From Acanthosepion esculentum (Eukaryota > Mollusca > Cephalopoda > Sepiida > Sepiidae): a stretch of 64,000 nt of DNA. A program made the translations under genes and the position numbers. The notes under the pieces were generated by a model that worked only from the letters and a program-made list of their open reading frames with translations, had not been told where the DNA came from and ran no database searches. The stretch spans positions 52,114,283 through 52,178,282 of the forward strand of contig OZ038487.1 in assembly GCA_964036315.1 (NCBI GenBank), given 5' to 3'. Shown piece by piece: positions 22,440 through 33,314 of this stretch (its first letter is position 1; each line of letters starts with the position of its first letter).

Positions 22440-22520
22440 TTGGTTATTGGTGTTATTACGGACACAACGTTTCGACGAAGTATCATCTGGCAATCTCCAG
22501 GTGTCAATTATTGAGCTTGA
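22440..22520 (-). ncRNA. Hammerhead-like motif, degenerate
   Basis: On the minus strand CTGGAGA is followed by 20 bases and then GAAAC (core 22469-22500). Hammerheads need CTGANGA; here the fourth core base is G, so it is probably inactive. This arrangement (motif followed by GAAACGTTG) is the form reported in Penelope-like retroelements, but no Penelope coding sequence is present. Confidence 0.35.
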
Positions 22521-22984
22521 TATGAAATATCATGTTCGTTTTGTTATTTTGTTCATATGAGGCTGTTTTTGTTCATTGCAGCTGAACTGGTATATTATTT
22601 CATTAAAACACACCACTGACGTCTGTTCGGGCCGGTGAGGTTGCTGTTACAAACATTGGTCATTCAAATATTTTTATCACCTCGTAATGCTTGCATTAAT
22701 TCTCCACTACTGACAAGTCCTTTCTTCCAGGTTTTAAATGCATAAATGGTTTTAACATATTCAGTATTAAATCATACCCACCGACAGAAGCTGTCTTTGA
22801 TCTTAGATCATTTTTATCGTAAAACTTTTTTAAGCGTTTCATACTCTCCCCCCCCCCAACAAGGCGGGAGTGCCACAAGTACGCAAGCGTGTGTGTGGTG
22901 GGGGGTATACAGAGTGAAAGTGAGAGAAAAGACTGGGCATAGTGGAGTTTGGAGAAACGATAAAAGATGAACAGTGTTCAAGTC

Positions 22985-23400
22985 AACAAGATGCCGGTTG
23001 ACGCTTCATTTAAATTTTTGAAGATTGTAGTTATCAGGGAAGCAAGTAAAAGGAAAGGAGTTTCACAGTCGACAAGTGCGAGAAAGGAAACTGTTGGAGT
23101 AGAAGTGGCGGTTATATTTAAGTATTTCATCAGTAAAAGGATGGAACCTAGATACCAATCTAATAGCACCCTTAAATACATCTGTTCGGGGCAGCAAGGG
23201 AAAAAGGCTCGTCAGAGCAGTTGCCATGAAAATATTTGTAGAAAAGACAGAGGAAAGTCACATTACGTTTGTGAGAAATTGACTGAAGTCGAGATCCCAG
23301 GTAAGTATCGATTACAGATCCTTCTTTGAATTTTGTCGAGAACCTCGAAATGAACAACACTTTCCAAAGGTGCCGCACGTTGGGATCGATCTTAATCCAG
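22985..23400 (-). mobile_element. CR1/Jockey-like LINE 3' fragment
   Basis: Minus-strand frames give the C-terminal tail of a non-LTR reverse transcriptase: LDKIQRRIC, then LCLFYKYFHGNCSDEPFSL, across frameshifts. The same tail is found at 35005-35440, 43380-43715, 52240-52850 and 61700-62180. Only the RT C-terminus remains; 5' truncation accounts for the rest. The apparent plus-strand frame 22967-23329 is its antisense. Confidence 0.7.
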
Positions 23401-24341
23401 TCTGATAAACATCAGGAAGTCTCCTTCCTGACAAATCGACCATGGTGAGATTCGAACCCGGGTACACACAAACGCACACACAAAAGTTCTCGATTACTAT
23501 GCAAATCAATCACCAAGCCGTTCCGTCATTATATCGCATTTACGCATGCTATCAAGACCGTCAATTAAAATGATAAAAGAAAAAACAACTTAGACACATA
23601 AATTTTCATCATAACTTAGATTTTCTGGAAGATACGTAATCATTATTTTTATTATTTATTTCATTTATAGTAAACTTATCAATGCCGGTTTTTTTAAAAA
23701 TGACGCACGAGCTTGTATAATCGAAATTTTTTACGTTTGAAATTTTTTTTTTTTCGCCATGACATAGAACAATTCCTGGCACGCCGTCTCATTGTTTGAT
23801 GTTTATTTTGTTTTCTGAGTGTATATCTGACACGGAGACAATGTCTTATTTAATCCATGTGTTTATTGCGTATCTTTCTTCGTCTTGTATCGACAATAGA
23901 TTTGAGGCAGGACTAACTCTACATGTCAAGAGATCGTAACCTGTACCCCGAATTCATGTCATAAGACAGAGATTGCAACTTGCGTGAATTCAATGCACTA
24001 TTCAGAAACATGTTTCGGAAGAATTTCCTGATTTTATGATTTCAAATATGATTACTTTTTAAAGTATGTTACTTTACCTATATCTTTACACTCTGTATTT
24101 TTCCTGTTCCGCACTCAAATTAAAAGCTAGCACAAGTCGGTGAGCAAAATTACAACCCTGAGGAAAAGTTTAATGTGTGTTTTCGCATACTTAGTACAAA
24201 TATTGATCGGATTACACCGATCGCGATATACAATGCTAGCCCGTATTCACAGAACAAACATGGTTTGCTGAATTAAGACAAGTATCTTGCGTATATTCAG
24301 TGCCTTTTTAATTATTTTTTTTCGCTTTCTCCTCGCCTATC
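23401..24341. other. Non-coding stretch
   Basis: Contains an isolated GATTCGAACCCGGGT at 23450-23464, which looks like a tRNA B-box on the minus strand, but no acceptor or D-arm is found. Otherwise unassigned. Confidence 0.4.
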
Positions 24342-24730
24342 ATACTCCTGAGTATGACAATAAGCTACATCCGACAGCAAAGCTTCTGATCGGGAGATTG
24401 GAGGTTTTGAGGAGTCTGGAACCACCTCTTAATTGCTGCTGTTCTCAGGTTCACCTTAACCTAGGGTGGTAGTACCTGTTAGCGTCCTAGCCATGGGCAA
24501 ATAGTGAAGCCCCCAAACAAAAACAAAACACTACGAAAGTATAAAAACTTTTTTATAGTAAAAATACCAACAATACATATTTAAAGCCAAATGACCAGCA
24601 ATACATTTTATCTGTAGTTGAAAGCGTTCAAAATATATTTAATTGAAGCCATAAAATTGAGTACAAAATATTTAGATTTCGACATTAAATAAATCATAGA
24701 AGTTGATTATGCCGCTAAACAAAATCAACC
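24342..24730 (+). repeat. Repeat C, copy 1
   Basis: A dispersed repeat of about 350 bases, matched at 42318-42640 in the same orientation. Shared blocks are GAGTATGACAATAA/GGGTATGACGATAA, ACCACCT-TTAATTGCTG-TGTTC, GGTGGTAG-ACCTGTTAG, ATGGGCAAAT, and an end with AGTTGAT-ATGCC. No coding capacity; possibly a SINE. Confidence 0.75.
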
Positions 24731-25582
24731 AAACCTATATGCACCAAGTGAAATGCACTCGCGTGCAGTTAGGTAGAAGCGGTGTTTAAGATACTTTCTG
24801 TAGCTAATTCTGGTTGCATTCACACAGACTGTACCGTGGCGTATGTGTGCCAGATTTTTAAATCGCGAGTGGACAGTGGGTGACATGCATTAAATTACGC
24901 AATGGTTATGGCTGCACAACATTTTTTAACTGACCAAGCACGACGTTGCTTAATTTCGGTGACCGTACGGAAACTAATGTTTCAACGTCATGCGACCGGA
25001 AGCTAGAATTTTTAAGTGAGCAAGATGTTGCAGACGTCCATATTCATTCTCTCGATATCTCACAGAAAGATCTAACGACAAAGTGGAATCCTGATTAAGT
25101 AAATGGCCAGACGAAACTTTGAGGAATAATTGCTCATATCGCTCTTCAAATGTCTGCCCAAACCGATTTCAAATCTCTAACGGTTTCGTTTATTTCTTTA
25201 TGGTAAAAGAGCCACTTCTGTAGAGGAACTTGCATCTGTAAAGTTGCATTTATCTGTTTTCAGGAGATAGAACCTGAAAGGTTTTTGTTAATATTAAGCA
25301 ATCGATTGTCACCGTTCTATGAAATCCAACAGATGTTCACTTAAATTCACATATCTTTCAATGATTGGCGCACTTTTCTTACCACTCTTAAGTATGGTTC
25401 TAAAAAAAAAAAAAAAATGTCACCTTAAATATTATCGCCCCCCACCCACCACACCGACCAAGAAAATATTTACTTTTGAATATAAATTATACAATCTTAG
25501 AATATACATAAGAAAATTAAAGTCCTCAATTCTTAGAGAGTAATCCATGTTAATATACCAGCAAGCGCGTTTTCACACACAC

Positions 25583-25583
<1 letters not shown>

Positions 25584-25617
<34 letters not shown>
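25584..25617. repeat. AT microsatellite
   Basis: About 17 AT units directly beside the tail of a SINE-A copy. AT runs next to such tails recur in the window. Confidence 0.9.
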
Positions 25618-25619
<2 letters not shown>

Positions 25620-25621
<2 letters not shown>

Positions 25622-25905
25622 CGGACAATTGTCCTCATCGTTGTCGCCATATTTATTACAACGTTTCGACCTTCTTCAGGTGGTTGGAATGTCGAATCGA
25701 ACCCTTTATTTCGCTCACTGGGGTAGACTGTTCTAGTTCCACATGCTATGTCTAATGGATATCAGTTATCTCCTGTTAATTCCCCTCTCCAAGTTCTCCA
25801 CTGCCTTAACCGGGTATTGAACTCACATTCTTTGGGTCCTGTCAATGGATCGAACCAAAGCCTTTATCAACTATGCCATGTGTTCTTGAGGATATCTGTG
25901 TATGA
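25620..25905 (-). repeat. SINE-A repeat, copy with truncated hammerhead-like tail
   Basis: A short interspersed repeat read right to left. The body includes GGTCGAAACG next to the CACCTGAAGAA motif (25663-25679), then the tail GGCGACAACGATGAGGACAA. The stem-II segment between CTGAAGA and GAAAC is reduced to five bases, so no hammerhead fold is possible. A second copy abuts it at 25907. Confidence 0.65.
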
Positions 25906-25906
25906 A

Positions 25907-26236
25907 TTTCTGGCTCGGACTGTTGTCCTCATCTTTGTTGCCATATTCACGACGTGTTGGTCATTGTACGCTCCGGCCTTCTTCAGGTGACTGAACCCTT
26001 TATTTCGTCCACCGGGCTAGATTGTTAGAGTTCTACCTCCCATCCTCCTTCCGGATGCATCAGTAGCAGTTATCTCTCTTTAACTCAATTCTCCAATTTT
26101 GGGTTCACCTCAGCTGTCGCCAGGTACTGAAATCGCCACTCTTTGGATCAAGTTACTTTCAACCAATTCACAACTCTTTGAGTCAAGTTACTGGATTCAA
26201 GCAACGTTTTTACCCATTGGGCCATATGTCCTTAAA
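25907..26236 (-). repeat. SINE-A repeat, tandem neighbour
   Basis: Same family and orientation as 25620-25905, in tandem. The head on the minus strand (GGACATATGGCCCAATGGG, then AGAGTTGTGAATTGG) recalls the A and B boxes of a tRNA promoter, so a tRNA-derived SINE is likely. The tail has CTGAAGA, AGGCCGGAGCGTACAATGACC, then a mutated GAAAC (core 25953-25986). Confidence 0.65.
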
Positions 26237-26304
26237 ATATAAGCAGGTATTGATACATTTCTTTTCTATGTTATTTAATAGAACATGTTTGTTTATTTGT
26301 TATA

Positions 26305-26437
26305 TATAATAAACTGTTACATTGGAACATGGAAGTTACCACCTCATTAACGATCTGACGAGACGTCTTTAGACGTCGAAAGAAATATCCATTTTTGTCG
26401 TGCTAACTTGCATGTTCCAATGTAACAGTTTATAATA
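26305..26437 (+). mobile_element. Small inverted-repeat (foldback) element carrying a ribozyme
   Basis: Inverted arms at 26311-26331 and 26411-26431 pair perfectly over 21 bases (AAACTGTTACATTGGAACAT and its complement). A G-G mismatch and six more pairs follow (26333-26338 with 26404-26409). TATAATA occurs at both outer edges (26305-26311 and 26431-26437) as a possible 7-bp target duplication. The centre holds a hammerhead core. The element is too small to encode anything; it resembles a MITE or a retrozyme-like sequence. Confidence 0.7.
26350..26401 (+). ncRNA. Type I hammerhead ribozyme (near-perfect core)
   Basis: Self-cleaving RNA motif. CTGACGA (26355-26361) is the conserved CUGANGA box. 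Stem II is GACGTC (26362-26367) with loop TTTA and partner GACGTC (26372-26377), and GAAA follows at 26378-26381. Stem III is short: G26382, A26383 and A26384 can pair with T26394, T26393 and T26392 around a 7-base loop. Stem I begins ACGAT (26350-26354) paired with GTCGT (26397-26401), has an internal loop (11 bases on the 5' side, 2 on the 3' side), then the long inverted-repeat arms. Stem I is the open stem, so this is type I, and its internal loop is where tertiary contacts with loop II are expected. Predicted cleavage follows T26396. The cleavage triplet reads TTT, which fits the NUH rule but is usually a slow site. Activity is untested. Confidence 0.7.
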
Positions 26438-26519
26438 AATATTTATTGCTCTACCCTTATATTGAGCTTTCTTTTTTTTTAAATTAATGTTACGAACATT
26501 TGAATTTATATTCTTTTCC

Positions 26520-26546
26520 ATATATATATATATATATATATATATA
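26520..26546. repeat. AT microsatellite
   Basis: About 13 AT units. An Ile-Tyr frame across it is an artefact. Confidence 0.9.
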
Positions 26547-26869
26547 GTTTGGAAAGAGCGTCCTTTTTGCATTTATAACATCACTTTGAGAGCACTAACC
26601 AAACACCACGAGAATTGCCATACATTTCAACTTCAATCTATAAAAGACCTTAAGTAACTTGAAAAAAAAATGTCTAAATTTGGTCAATAGGTCCTGCATC
26701 ATCTGACTGTTTTCCAGCTTAAAGATTATTCATTGAAGAGGAGACCTGCTACCGAAACTATCATTACCAGTTATGTAAATTGCCTTCTCTATAATCATAT
26801 CGAACGAAAACCTCAATGGTTAGCATCTATTGAAAAAAAAAATGATTTCATCTCCAAACAAAGAGTTCT

Positions 26870-27960
26870 TTTTCTCTGTGCCGTATCCATTCAGGGGGTG
26901 GGCCATAATGACTCTCCAAAATTCCCTGCCCTTTATAGCTCTTAGTAACATTTGCCATCCCTACTAATCACTGTTCTGCCTTTTACACAAGTTCGTTAGG
27001 TAGGTTATTCGCTGCTTTACTGTCCCTCTTGCCTTCAATATGTCCTGTAAATGTCAAATTCTCCAAACCCTTTTTTACCATAATGTATCCTAGAAATTTC
27101 AACTCTCTTTATTATTCTAAGTATAAGTGTCCTTTTTGTCTTCATTTTCCCAAAAACTTCAGTTCAGTCCATTATCAGCATCCTTCTGTAGAGCTACATT
27201 TCTGTTGCTTCAATTCTCTTCTTCATTTATGAGGAGATTGTCCAGTATTCACTGCCATATATAAGGACCGATATCACATAACAGTTCAGCATTCCTTTTT
27301 TTTTTTTCTAACGAAATTTTCCTGTTTCTTAATACTTCTCTTAGCTTTTGGAAGAATTCTCCCGCTATTCCAATGCGCCTTCGGATTTCGGTGTCACTTT
27401 TTCTGTCTCCTCCGTTAGAAAATTTAAATTTTTTACTCAAAAAATTCTAATTAGAATTCTCTAATTCGGAGTTCGCATCTTGGACTCTTCTTTTTCTTGA
27501 TAACCATACATTCTGTCTTCTTAGAATTATTGTTTAGTACTTTATTCTCGCTTTCCTTCACTACTTTCTACAGGAGTTCTTCTAGTTTCCTCTATGTCTG
27601 CTATCAACACAGTGTCAACTGTATATCTTGTGTTAAGTTTGTGGCCGCTAATAATGAATCCTGGTAAGACTTCTAATTCTCTCATGATTGCTTCACTGCA
27701 AATGTTGACGAAGTCCGGCGAGAAGACGCGTCCTTGTTTTACGCCCATTTCTATTTTTGTGTATTGACTGTATTGTATATTATATTCCATCTTTATCCGT
27801 ATGCAGACAGTTTGCGGCCAGTATAAGTCCTGGATTATTCTAATGTCTTTCCCAAATAAACTGAGCTTACCTAGCAGTTCAAACTGTTCTTTCTAGTGTA
27901 CCTTATCAAACGCTTTTGCATAATCTATCAATCATAGGTTACATATTTCTGTATTTGTAT
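26870..27960 (-). pseudogene. RTE-like LINE reverse transcriptase fragment
   Basis: A minus-strand relic of a non-LTR element. Reading right to left: IDYAKAFDKVH (motif A, near 27900-27930), KMEYNIQYSQYTKIEMGVKQG with SPDFVNICSEAIMREL (27542-27790), TRYTVDTVLIADI (where YADDTVLIA is expected), a YLGS-like gap, RRRIGIAGEFFQKL and VLRNRKISLEKKK (27249-27440). The 3' terminus near 26880 has GGCCATAATGACTCTCC, matching the ends at 8215 and 35510. Both aspartates of the catalytic YADD box are altered, so it is dead. Assignment to RTE rests on resemblance to the common invertebrate family ending in a conserved RMLRIPWTEH-type tail. Confidence 0.75.
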
Positions 27961-27984
27961 TGTTATTCTTGTATAATCTGAGAA

Positions 27985-28320
27985 TAAATTGTGGCAGACA
28001 TACTGAGCCAGAACCGGGGTCGAATGGCGGAAATGGTGAACAGGACTTACCTTATTCTTGACGAAAGAGTGTTCGTTTTTGTCTGGCATGCAGAACTTCG
28101 ATTTGAGAGAAGGCGAGTACACGCTGGAACTAGGGCATTTAGGCATATAGTTCACGTGTGTCCAGTGTGCTGTGCATTCTATAAAAGACGAGCTCGGTAA
28201 AAGTCAAGGAGTGATCTCGACAGTCGAACTGCCACTAGCGTTACGGTGTCGACCGAGAAAATACACTGGGTGAGAGAGTTCCAGTGGTGAGTACTTCGCC
28301 CCCGTAAAAAGAGACCCTTC
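27985..28320 (+). other. GC-richer block with TATA box, possible solo LTR
   Basis: This block is visibly richer in G, C and CpG than its surroundings. It starts near TGTGGCAGACATAC and has CTATAAAAGACGAGCTC at 28180-28196. I cannot find its right boundary or a flanking duplication, so solo LTR is only a guess. An orphan promoter is the alternative. Confidence 0.3.
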
Positions 28321-28876
28321 TTTGTTGTATGTTGCTTTTCTTGTTCCAAGATCTACACACACCAAAAATTATGCTCTGTGTTTAGTGGGGTATGAAAGGT
28401 GTCGTCTATCATGAAGAACTAAACCGAAACAAAATAGTTAATGAGAAGTACTGCCGTTAATTGGTGCTTAATTTTCAGTTAGTTAATTATAAAGGTTTGT
28501 TGCTCTTACACTATGAGATAAGACCACATATTGCCGATTCACTCAGGCAAAGATTATTGCACTAAACATGTTAGGTTTTGCTTTGCCCTCCTTATTTATG
28601 TCCTTGCTCCATCTGACTATCATATCTTCAGACCAATAATTTATCAAATAGATACGATTATACTATCGATTAAGAGGAGAAATTTTTACCTTGATTACAT
28701 ATACTAGTTCCCACGAAATTGATGTTGCATTGGTTTTAAAATCTTTCTGAAATGTAATTGGAGTTTCTTTAATCAGTGCAAGCTTTATTCTGTTCTTAGC
28801 ATTTCAATTAAAACTCTTGACCATGTCATCGGTTTCAACTGATGCCTTCTTTTTTTCATATATCCAAATTATAATA

Positions 28877-29025
28877 TGAGTAGATAGGTTTGCCTATTGC
28901 CCGGTTCACACCCCTTCCCCGTCTTTTAAACAATAGTAGAGGTTTTGAACAGGAGTATCGGTTTATCCCTTGTTTCCGGTCTAGGATTGGGTTTTCGACC
29001 CCTTTTCCTAAAGTCTTATTTTCTT
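28877..29025 (-). repeat. Repeat B, copy 3
   Basis: Inverted relative to the copies at 21991 and 22187. It contains AGATAGGTTTGCCTATTG, CCGGTTCACACCC and TTGTTTCCGG in complement. Confidence 0.65.
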
Positions 29026-31649
29026 TCACTCCACTAACTTCTTGTGTGTTACTGTTATTGCTTTGAGCGAAATAATTTTTAAAAAATTGAGTATTTGTAT
29101 TTTTTCATCTTCAAATGCGAGAGGACATTCTTTCCAAGCTTAGATATCAAATTAACATCTGTTAAAGTTAACGATGAAGCGTAGATATTGTCTTGTTCAG
29201 CAGATAAGGTAATTATGGGAGAGTGATTTTTCCAAGTTAGGACTCTTTTTTTCCATGAGCAATGTGTAACGACATTAATTATATTTTTTGTAAATATATC
29301 TAACAGTCAGTGAAAAGTGAATTCATGATTTTTTCCAAGAGTTGAGTTAACATAAGCAGTTTCAGCCGAAATTCGAACTCTGTTCACCTAATCTGTGTTA
29401 CGCCTAAAATTTTGTTCATACACATACATAAATTCGTTCTGCAGAAATCTTCACAGGACTTTAAAAGATTGATTCACATTTCTGCTTCCGGTTTACTGAG
29501 TGGCAAACCATACAAGTATTTTTTTTAACCAAGTTAAGACTTGAACCTGGAAGTTTTTTTGGTTTTTTTTACCCATACACAAAGACCATTAATCTTTGCG
29601 ATAGGGGGCTATTAGTATCTTTTTGAAAAAGTCAGTTCAATGGGCTTTCTCCATCTTTTGAAAGGAAAATGACCACTGCATTTATTTCCCGGTTTTTATT
29701 TTATTTTTCTGAAGCCAATTTGTTTCTCAGTCAAACTGACCTCCATCGGCCTTAACTAAGTCCTTGGCATTTCGCCTTATTGAAGTAACCAAGATATGGC
29801 GTTTTAATGATGATTCTGACTGGAAAAATCAAACGTTGACTTCTTCTCGAATGCAAGTGAGAAAGCTCGTCAGTGAATATCAGACGAAACTAAAAGAGAA
29901 CGGAAAGAAAGGGGAGCAATCAAGAGTAAGCAAAATGCTTCTCATCTTTGGCAGCAATTATCCAGATTCTTATATTTTTGTATAATGTTATTTGTTACTT
30001 CCATTTTTTTTTACTCTCCTTTATCGTTTTTCTCCATTATTTTTAATTTTTCTCTTTCATACTTCTTTGTTTTATTTTTATCCTACAATCTTTTTTCTTT
30101 TCCACCATGTTAGCTTGCCTTCTCGCTTTCCTAATTTTGTCGTTTTCTCTTTCTTCTTTGCTACTTTTTTTCATTTGCGTTCATTTTATCATAATGTAAT
30201 GAAAGATCTCTGATAATGTTACATGCATTTAGATCAAATAAAGTTCTGTTTTAAAATCGGCAACTGAAATAGCTCATGAAAGGTTATAATCTCGAAGCGT
30301 TTTGAAGCTTTTAAAACAAATGAACTAGCTAAATTTTAAATCCAGAAACATTACGAGTACAGCTCAAATTTTATGGGGTGCAAAGCCGCCAAAACTAATT
30401 TTCAAGATGGCCAGAGCTCAGGCCTTTTTATTCTGGTTTAAAATCCTCTATTCGGAACTTAAAAATCATTTTACTTGCAAACAAAAGAAGCATGGATTAT
30501 GAGTCAACATTTTGATGTTGAGTGAAAAATAACAAGAGAATAAGTTAGCCTAGTTTAGTACAAGGTTACAAGTATGGAACATCCGGCCGATTCACTATTG
30601 TTTAATGTAATTTGTAAACATTCCTATAACGTTAAGCAATATATAGTAATTTTTCTAAATTACAAAAGGACTTTAAATGATATTAATTGATAGTTTTAAA
30701 ACTTGTAAATGCTGCTTTTTATGCGTTGAGGTTATCAAATGTCATTGCGTGTTCTAAGAGCATTTATCTATTATACATTTAACAATTCAAGAAAAAACGA
30801 GACTCCAATTGTGAATCAACAATAAAATATATATTGAAACAATAACATACAAAAGTTATGCAATGATGTGTAGTAATTAAGCGAGAAAAAGTTGTTCCCC
30901 TTCAACTGTATTCTGATTAAGATTGAATGTTCGAAAGAATTTCTCTTGAATAAGAATGTTCAGGATTCTATGTTGAATAGAGTCTGCTGTTAGAATAGAA
31001 TACAGTTAATTAAGAAGTGTGTTGTTTTGAGAAATTAATAGAGTTCTTGTTCATGAACTTGGCTTAGTCACAGAGAGGAAGATATGTGTAATGTGATACA
31101 AAAATCTGTGTCTCTGTGCGTTGTGAGTAAAGTCGTGAATTTGTGTAGACAGACGTAAATTGCCGGACTCTACTGACTGTTGTAGAAAAATCGCTTGTTT
31201 TTAAAGCTGCTGATATGATCCCAGCGAAACCGCGGGAAAGTTGATTTAGCACAAAAATGTTTGATTGGTTAAAATTCGACCAATCACTGATTTTGTAACA
31301 AAGACACATGTGAGGAAGTTCACGGCAGAAAAATTCAAAGTGGTGACTACGATTGCTAAATTGTTTCATAGAAAGGCAGTATTGATTTACTAGCCAATCG
31401 CAGACGAATAAATTGTAGGCGTGGAAAGCGTAGCAGTCGCTCCAAACTCTTTTGAATGACAGCAGGCTGCAAAGATATTCACCTGCTTTTGTGACTGAAT
31501 GTTCAACTTTGAAATTTGAATTAGTTAATAAATATATATATATATATATCGAAAATCAGAAAAATGTTCCGAAATATAAATTAAAATAATTACCAAAAAA
31601 CTTTTGCTAGTCTTTATTAAGCAAATTCAAAACATATATATTATAATAC
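29026..31649. other. Non-coding stretch with T/C-rich block and CCAAT palindrome
   Basis: A T/C-rich block lies at about 29995-30185. A 73-residue frame at 29764-29985 and a 101-residue minus frame at 31064-31369 show no motif. TGATTGGT (31262-31269) and ACCAATCA (31279-31286) form an inverted CCAAT pair, with a third GCCAATCG near 31393. AT microsatellite near 31533-31549. Confidence 0.45.
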
Positions 31650-31800
31650 CTTGCCCGAATGCCAAACGCCCGCCTACCCAAACAAATCCTCTTCTCAGAG
31701 ATTGCATCTGGCAATAGACCACGTGGAGCTCCACTTCGTCGATCAAAGATCAGCTCGAAAACACCTTATCCGTTTTTGGCCCACAGCTCACCCAGTACCG
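31650..31800 (+). mobile_element. LINE reverse transcriptase C-terminal fragment
   Basis: The plus-strand frame reads RMPNARLPKQILFSEIASG, NRPRGAPLRR, then after a shift FKDQLK. The pattern of a conserved Arg-Leu-Pro-Lys-Gln and an Arg-Pro-Arg-Gly followed by FKD-LK is the C-terminal signature of a large LINE group common in invertebrates. Nothing upstream is retained. Confidence 0.55.
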
Positions 31801-32632
31801 TTACTTTTCAGACAGATCTAGTATACAAGCTTGTATATATAGCTGGCCACTCGTATTCGAGGATACACGTCTACTAGGGCGGCTAGCCAATCCCTATTGC
31901 AGAAGCTTGCTCAGACGCATTTGTGTTTATTTAACACCCACAGAGCTCACCCGTGGTTTATACTGCAACTATGCTGATACTAGCTTGTATACATACAGAA
32001 AATGCCGGTATTATTTACGTATGGATCGGTACTTCTGCCTCTGATCCGTGGGTAACTGGTGCTCTGTCTCGGCTTTCAGTGTCGCTCTCCGACCCTCTGT
32101 CAAGGTTCTGTGTGCTCTATCTTACTTAGTATTTCTTACAATGCCGTTCAAAAAGCAGAACTATGACGTAATGGATATGTCACTTGCTTGTGTATCTCTC
32201 TCGGGGGGGGGGAGTTCAAATGAGGGTGGCATTCACTTTATAATTTTGTTTGCATTTACGTGATAAATGTTACAGTCGGACAAAAAAAAAAGAGACAAAA
32301 AATTAGACTGTTCATTGCAAAATAAAGTCATAAGATTTTACATTCCACCCGTATACACCCAACTCGTCAGTTTGACGAACAGTTAGACACAAGCAATTCC
32401 TTGTTTATTTTTTTTCTCCCTGAGACTTTCGTACACTTTTCGATTTCTGCGGATAATCACTTTTTTGTTGATTCTTTTAATTGTGCTTTTACTTTGCTTT
32501 ATGATAACCATTCCCACTACAATAAAATCATTTTTTTTTAGTACAGACTTAGTAAGTTAGAGGACAGAGGAGCCTGGCAAGAAGAGATCGCTATGCATTG
32601 CTGTAGTGTACAGCTGTCACCATCTTCTCTAT

Positions 32633-32856
32633 CTTCGTCTGTTCACGTGCGTCCGCCCGTCTTCGTCTGTTCACGCGCGTCCGCCCGTCTTCGTCTGTTC
32701 ACGCGCGTCCGCCCGTCTTCGTCTGTTCACGCGCGTCCGCCCGTCTTCGTCTGTTCACGCGCGTCCGCCCGTCTTCGTCTGTTCACGCGCGTCCGCCCGT
32801 CTTCGTCTGTTCACGCGCGTCCGCCCGTCTTCGTCTGTTCACGCGCGTCCGCCTGT
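32633..32856 (+). repeat. 28-bp CpG-rich minisatellite, eight units
   Basis: Eight head-to-tail 28-base units start at 32633, 32661, 32689, 32717, 32745, 32773, 32801 and 32829. Each begins CTTCGTCTGTTCACGCGCG and ends TCCGCCCGT. The first unit has one variant base (ACGTGCG) and the last has CCGCCTGT; the six between are identical. Because 28 is not a multiple of three, each frame cycles through the same Arg/Pro/Val/Ser-rich string; the frames 32593-32919 and 32606-33091 are therefore repeat artefacts. Each unit holds five CpG and the palindrome ACGCGCGT, in otherwise AT-rich DNA. Confidence 0.95.
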
Positions 32857-33166
32857 CTATCTCTCTACGTTTTCACCTCTCCATCTCTCCCTACACCTAT
32901 TGAACAGCTCAGTTCTTAGAACCGAACAGCCACGCGACTTTCATTTAGTTATAGAGGTGAAGTATTGTGCAGAACATATCGCATTTCTCGCAAGAACCGA
33001 ATGCAGAAAACTGTTGTACATAGTGTGGCACACGGTCTCGAAACGGCCCGCCTCATGTTTTGGATTCTTATTTGTTCTCTTCTTAGATTAGTTGCTAACC
33101 AAGACTATAGAGACCAATCTGCCATACTATTTTTAACCTATAGGTAGGAGGAAGACGAAGTGATGG

Positions 33167-33270
33167 ATTAATACCTGAGTGTATTTCACATAAGTGAATG
33201 TCATGAATTGGACTGGAATTCAAGCTAGGCTCTCTGAGTTCCGGCTTCTACACATGACCTCACCTTCACA
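33167..33270 (-). repeat. SINE-D fragment
   Basis: On the minus strand AGCTTGAATTCCAGTCC followed by TGACATTCACTTATGTG matches 55775-55895 and part of 37127-37350. GTTTGAATTCC-like wording recalls a tRNA B box. Confidence 0.55.
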
Positions 33271-33273
33271 TCT

Positions 33274-33275
<2 letters not shown>

Positions 33276-33312
<37 letters not shown>
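33276..33312. repeat. TG microsatellite
   Basis: About 18 TG units adjoining the SINE-D fragment. Confidence 0.9.

Positions 33313-33314
<2 letters not shown>

Noticed and set aside
22967..23329. 120-residue plus-strand frame with a donor-like GGTAAGT near its end
   Set aside because: The opposite strand is a LINE reverse transcriptase tail found in five other copies, so this frame is antisense.
23450..23464. tRNA-like B box GATTCGAACCCGGGT
   Set aside because: No matching D-arm, anticodon stem or acceptor stem; (CA)-rich sequence lies where the tRNA 5' half would be.
32593..33091. Arg/Pro-rich frames across 32.6-33.1 kb
   Set aside because: They come from the 28-bp minisatellite, which cycles through all three phases.
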